Position numbers and translations under genes: made by a program. From Symbiodinium natans (Eukaryota; Sar; Dinophyceae; Suessiales; Symbiodiniaceae), in NCBI GenBank assembly GCA_905221605.1, contig CAJNDS010000174.1, forward strand, positions 1 through 42,500: a stretch of 42,500 bases of DNA. The letters run 5' to 3'. Shown piece by piece: positions 1-42,500 of this stretch (its first letter is position 1; every line of letters starts with the position of its first letter). The notes under the pieces are model-generated. The model saw nothing but the letters and a program-made list of their open reading frames with translations, did not search any database and was not told where the DNA came from.

Positions 1-1268
1 AAAAACATCGTGTGAGCATTGTGTTTGCAAATGGGGGGGGCTGCGCCCCCCCCCCAACCCCCCCGCTTTTTTTAAGCCGTGCAGAGCGTGCTTCAAAGCC
101 CAAGAAACTTGTTGACGCCCATCATGTGAGCAGGGTGTTGCAATGGGGGCGCAGCCCCCCAACCCCCCCCTCTTCTTTTAAGGCCGTTCAAAGCGCTCAA
201 GAACTGTTGAAAAACATCGTTGAGCATTGTGTTTGCAAATGGGGGGGGCTGCGCCCCCCCCAACCCCCCCGCTTTTTTTTCAGTTTCACCGAAGCCCAAG
301 AAACTAGTTGAAACCCATCATGTGAGCAGGGTGTTTGCAGATGGGCGGCACAGCCCCCCCAACCCCCCCCCCCGCTTCTTTTAAGCCGTACCAAGCGTGC
401 TTCAAAGCCCAAGAAACTAGTTGAAAAGCATCGTGTGAGCATTGTGTTTGCAAATGGGGGCAACCCCCCCGCTTTTTTTTTTTAAGCCGTGCAGAGCGCG
501 CTTCAGAGCCCAAGAAACTTGTTGACACCCATCATGTGAGCAGGGTGTTTGCAAATGGGGGGGGGCTGCGCGCCCCCCCAACCCCCCCCCGCTTCTTTTA
601 AGCCGTTCAAAGCCCAAGAAACTAGTTGAAAAACATCGTGTGAGCATTGTGTTTGCAAATGGGGGGGGCTGCGCCCCCCCCAACCCCCCGCTTTTTTTCA
701 GCCGATGCCCAAGAAACTGGTTGAAACGCATCATGTGAGCAGGGTGTTTGCAGAACCCCGCTTCTTTCAAGCTGTACCAAGCGTGCTTCAAAGCCCAAGA
801 AACAAGTTGAAAAGCATCGTGTGAGCATTGTGTTTGCAAATGGGGGGGGCTGCGCCCCCCCCAACCCCCCCGCTTTTTTTTGTTTTTTAAGCCGTGCAGA
901 GCGCGCTTCAAAGCCCAAGAAACTTGTTGACACCCATCATGTGAGCAGGGTGTTTGCAAATGGGGGGCGCAGACCCCCCAACCCTCCCCCCGCTTCTTTT
1001 AAGCCGTTCAAAGCCCAAGAAACTAGTTGAAAAACATCGTATGAGCATTGTGTTTGCAAATGGGGGGGGCTGCGCCCCCCCCAACCCCCCCGCTTTTTTT
1101 CAGCCGAAGCCCCCCCCAACCCCCCCGCTCTTTTTTTTTTGAAGCCGTGCAGAGCGTGCTTCAAAGCCCAAGAGGTGTTTGCAAGTGGGGGGGCTGCGCC
1201 CCCCCCCCCCCCCAACCCCCCCCGCTTCTTTTAAGCCGTACCAAGCGTGCTTCAAAGCCCAAGAAACG
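1..1268. repeat. Tandem satellite, about 100-bp A/B monomers with G/C palindromes
   Basis: Two related monomers alternate. Each runs from AAGAAACTAGTTGA or AAGAAACTTGTTGA, through a CATCRTGTGAGCA block and TGTTTGCAAATG, to a G-run/C-run block, then CGCTTTTTTT or CGCTTCTTTTAAGCCGT and a GCGTGCTTCAAAGCCC end. A monomers carry GTGTGAGCATTGTG; B monomers carry CATGTGAGCAGGGTG. In A monomers GGGGGGGCTGCGCCCCCCC is nearly self-complementary and could form a hairpin. Run lengths differ between copies and some copies are deleted (near 750 and 1090). Reading frames here are repeat shadows. The array probably continues to the left of the window. Confidence 0.9.
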
Positions 1269-1272
1269 AAGG

Positions 1273-1490
1273 AAATGACAGGATATCTGTCCAAAATGTA
1301 AGGAAAATAGGGTTTTCCCCCTAGGAAAAACCAAGGAAAACCTAAGGGAAATTACAGGAAATCCGTCCAAAATGTAAAAAAAATAGGTTTTTCCCTATGA
1401 AAAACCAACGAAAACCTAAGGGAAATGACAGAAAATCCGTCCAAAATGTAAGGAAAGTAGGGTTTTTCCTAGAGAAAACCAAGAAAATCG
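1273..1490. repeat. Three tandem 70-77-bp units
   Basis: Three diverged copies start at about 1273, 1350 and 1422. Each reads AAATKACAG, then a TCCGTCCAAAATGTAA block, an AATAGGGTTTTTCC block and an AACCAAGGAAAACCTAAGGG-like end. The unit differs from the neighbouring satellite and is followed by A-rich runs (1494-1541). Confidence 0.85.
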
Positions 1491-1560
1491 ACCAAAAAAA
1501 AAAAAAAGGCCAAAAAAAAAAAAAAGAAAGACCCAAAAAAAAACTCCACCCATTCTGTAG

Positions 1561-1638
1561 GGCGGCAGATCCGCAAGGCGGGACCACCAAGTCAACATCC
1601 ATGCCAAAGCCTTTGTTGAGGCTCAGGAGAAGGAACTG
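1561..1638 (+). CDS. Possible exon, unassigned
   Basis: After ag at 1559-1560 there are 26 open codons (GGRSARRDHQVNIHAKAFVE then AQEKEL) ending at CTG followed by a good donor, GTAGGT. The phase does not join directly to the next probable exon at 1943, so an exon is missing between them or this belongs elsewhere. No family recognised. Confidence 0.35.
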
Positions 1639-1942
1639 GTAGGTTATATGTGGGGTTCTACCACAACAATAGCTTCGGGTAATGAGTGGGTTCCCAGTAC
1701 CTCAAGTATAGGACCCCAGCTATCTAGTAGGTACCCTGACCCTGCTTGCGGCCTTCATGCTGTAGCCTCCGGGTAGGAAGCACAACCCAGGTGGATCAGT
1801 AGCACAGGCCCGCCATCTGCTAAACCCTAAACTCTCTGAACCTTAAGCCACCAACCCTGAACCCGAATCCCAAACCCTGAAGCCTCAAGCCCTAAGCCCT
1901 AAGCCCTAAACCCTAAACCCTGAACCCCCAAAGGCCCTACAG

Positions 1943-2071
1943 CCCTGGCTCCCTGTTGCGAGGCGGTGCGAGCTCCCTTGAAGCACGTGGGAAAGCTGGG
2001 GGGATGCATCTTCGCCCTCGCCGCATGGTATCCCCCAGAGGTGCAGGCGCTTCTTGGGGTGGATGGCCAGG
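1943..2071 (+). CDS. Probable exon, unassigned, followed by telomeric intron
   Basis: An open frame of 42 codons after ctacag contains KHVGKLGGCIFALAAWYPPE and VQALLGVDGQ. It ends G|GTTTAG, where the donor GT is the first telomeric unit of a 17-copy TTTAGGG array. One base is carried over, and the next exon begins with two bases, so the phase fits (GAG). CCCTAAA-type repeats lie upstream. It may be the N-terminus of the large ligase or a separate plus-strand gene. Confidence 0.5.
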
Positions 2072-2191
2072 GTTTAGGGTTTAGGGTTTAGGGTTTAGGG
2101 TTTAGGGTTTAGGGTTTAGGGTTTAGGGTTTAGGGTTTAGGGTTTAGGGTTTAGGGTTTAGGGTTTAGGGTTTAGGGTTTAGGGTTTAGGG
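2071..2191 (+). repeat. (TTTAGGG)n, about 17 copies, at the start of an intron
   Basis: Near-perfect telomere-type heptamers begin exactly at the end of the preceding exon and run to 2191. The surroundings are unique sequence on both sides, so this is interstitial. Confidence 0.95.
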
Positions 2192-2271
2192 CCCCTGCCA
2201 CTCCCCCGAAAAGGCAAAGGGTCTAGGGTGGAGGGCCTTCAGCCCGCTGAAGCCCCCTTGCAAGTCGGCAG

Positions 2272-2338
2272 AGAATCCAAAGCCCAAACGAGCCCTCAAC
2301 AGTTTGTTTGAACACAACGAGATGCGCGAGAGCGTTTG
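2272..2338 (+). CDS. Probable exon, unassigned
   Basis: After tcggcag the frame reads NPKPKRALNSLFEHNEMRES, then V, and ends GTTTG|GTGATT. The entry phase (two bases) matches the preceding exon, and the exit phase (two bases) matches the exon at 2797, giving MRESVCSIIDP across the junction. Confidence 0.5.
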
Positions 2339-2403
2339 GTGATTTGGGGCTCACGCTTTCGGGAAGTTTGGAGCTCGGGGTTACAACCCGCTTTCAGCCA
2401 CAC

Positions 2404-2600
2404 CCCTAAATCCTAAATCCGAAGCCCTAAACCCTGAACCCTATATTTACCCTAAACCCTAAACCCTAAACCCTGAACCCTGAACCCTAAACCCTAAACC
2501 CTAAACCCTAAACCCTAAACCCTAAACCCTGAACCCTGAACCCTGAACCCTGAACCCTGAACCCTGAACCCTGAACCCTGAACCCTGAACCCTGAACCCT
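2404..2600 (-). repeat. CCCTAAA/CCCTGAA array upstream of an exon
   Basis: The array mixes CCCTAAA and CCCTGAA heptamers in blocks, the second half being almost pure CCCTGAA. It is the C-rich orientation expected on the acceptor side of an intron here. Confidence 0.9.
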
Positions 2601-2796
2601 GTTCTGGAGCTTGGTCACTTGAAGCCCCTTCCTCGGTCACTTGGAGGATGAGGGGACTCAGAGTATCATAGCGTAGCTAGCAGAGTACATACTTGTACTG
2701 TGTCTGCTATCAGGGTTCAGGTAGTTTACGGCTAAATGAAGGTCCTGCCGGAGGTTATCCTCATCTCCGCCCAACTTCCCAGTGCAAGCTAAGCAG

Positions 2797-2878
2797 CTCA
2801 ATCATCGATCCAGTGCCAATGATCCTCGGGCAGGAGCGGGAGCGCAACAGCGCCAGCGCTAGCTGCGTCCTCGGCATC
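2797..2878 (+). CDS. Probable exon, unassigned
   Basis: After aagcag the frame reads SIIDPVPMILGQERERNSAS then ASCVLGI, ending GGCATC|GTAGGG. G-rich GGTTTAGGG-like sequence follows the donor. A further possible small exon after ctgcag at 3115 (YMLSFEMDPDIV) has no phase support. Confidence 0.5.
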
Positions 2879-3704
2879 GTAGGGCCGATTTAGGAGTTCG
2901 GGTTTGGGGTTTTGGTTTAGGGAGGTGGGTTCTGAAAGTGCGCGGTGCTTGTTTAGGGTTCGGAATATTTTGGAACTACTTGTGCAGGTTCAGGGCAGGC
3001 TCTAGAGGATGCTTTTCATGAGCAGGAGAACCCTGCATAATTACTAACATGTTCGAACATTCCTCCTTTACCGTCCATAGGGTTCACCTAGAAATCACCC
3101 CAAAGCCCACCTGCAGAATACATGTTGTCTTTCGAGATGGATCCCGACATTGTGGGTCCGCATGTCTGGGCCCTGATCTTAATAGTAATGTTGACAAGTT
3201 GGTTCCATTTACGTTCCTTGCCAGCTCCAACAAGCAGCGATCAGCCTGACACCCTAAACCCTACACGCTAAACCGCTAAACCCTTGAAAAGACATGATCA
3301 GAATGTAGAAATAGAGTAGTGCAACCTGACGTTTCTCATTCCATCCGCCGGCTGCCGTGACTGAGGCTACCATGAGACAATCAAAACCCTGTTCACTCCG
3401 AGTGCGACTTCGGAAGGCTCGCGCAACCTACCGGCCTAAGCCCTCAAAAACCGCTCTTCTCGCAGCCCTCGTTTCCTGTTCGGGCAGTATGGTGATGCCG
3501 GTCCTGATCGCTGACGTGTTGTAAAACCATTATAGAATCCTAAGCCACAGCCCTTGCAGGCTCCTCAGCCTCAGGATCTTCAGATGCGACCTGGCAGCTC
3601 CACGAGGGTTTCGTCTTTCTAGGGTTTGGGGTTCTTTCATGCTGCCCAACACTCACAAGCAGAGTGTGGGGTAGGAGCCTTCCCATTCAACTGCTTGCTG
3701 CTAG

Positions 3705-42342
<38,638 letters not shown>

Positions 42343-42500
42343 GTTTGAGGGGTTTGGGGGTTTGAGGGGTTTGAAGGTTTGGAGGTTTGAAGGTTTGGAG
42401 TTTGGGGGGTTTGGGGGGTGTGGGGGGTTTGGGGGGTTTCGGGGGTTTCGGGGGTTTCGGTGGTTTCGGGGGTTTCGGGGTTAGGGGTTTAGGGCTTCGG
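42343..42500 (+). repeat. GGGTTTGA/GGGGTTTC degenerate array
   Basis: Units GGGTTTGAGG change to GGGGGTTTCG and end in TTAGGGGTTTAGGG. The array runs off the window edge and begins at the putative donor. Confidence 0.9.

Noticed and set aside
1-1290. Several overlapping 60-180-codon frames with PPTPP- and GGGLGG-rich products
   Set aside because: They arise from the satellite and its G/C runs, repeat the same phrases in both strands and have no independent coding signal.
2071-2191. A chromosome end or subtelomere
   Set aside because: TTTAGGG arrays occur in both orientations throughout 42 kb with unique exons between them, so they are interstitial.

Overview
The window looks like nuclear DNA of a protist, most probably a dinoflagellate. 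Four things point there. Plant/alveolate-type TTTAGGG repeats are scattered through the whole window instead of sitting at one end. Short coding exons end in AG|GC (and perhaps AG|GA) as often as in canonical GT donors, with acceptors mostly AG|G. Exons prefer G or C at third codon positions. There are no bacterial operon features. A haptophyte with frequent GC donors is the main alternative. I ran no searches; family comparisons are from memory.

Bases 1-1490 hold two local satellites: about 100-bp monomers with G7/C7 palindromes, then three 70-77-bp units. From about 1.9 kb onward the plus strand carries a chain of short exons (27-130 nt, one of 477 nt) separated by introns packed with telomere-type repeats and microsatellites. 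Reading phases agree across most neighbouring exons. The peptides follow, in order, the HUWE1/UPL1/TOM1 family of giant HECT ubiquitin ligases: armadillo-like N-terminal DUF908/DUF913 region (about 5.9-21 kb), central region (about 25-35 kb), and the long acidic segment (37.5-39 kb). The catalytic HECT domain is not in the window and should lie beyond 42.5 kb. Exons at 1.5-2.9 kb may be its N-terminus or another gene.

The most striking feature is how introns are built. In most of them GGGTTTA-type repeats lie just after the exon and CCCTAAA-type repeats just before the next exon, so intron ends are inverted, mutually complementary telomeric repeats. In seven introns the donor GT is itself the GT of a GGGTTTAGGG (or GGGTTTTAGGG) unit. 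One intron has near-identical direct repeats at both splice junctions. Near 41.9 kb a 77-bp inverted-repeat element abuts a probable exon end. This suggests introns made or colonised by telomeric DNA and introner-like elements.

Other contents are a probable minus-strand exon at 4.0 kb, an unassigned intronic reading frame at 32.9-33.3 kb, long trinucleotide and CT/GA arrays (21.5-29.8 kb), AT-rich patches, a GATCAATGCCC repeat, and dispersed GGGTCCC/ATTA short repeats. I see no rRNA, convincing tRNA, CRISPR array or intact transposase.
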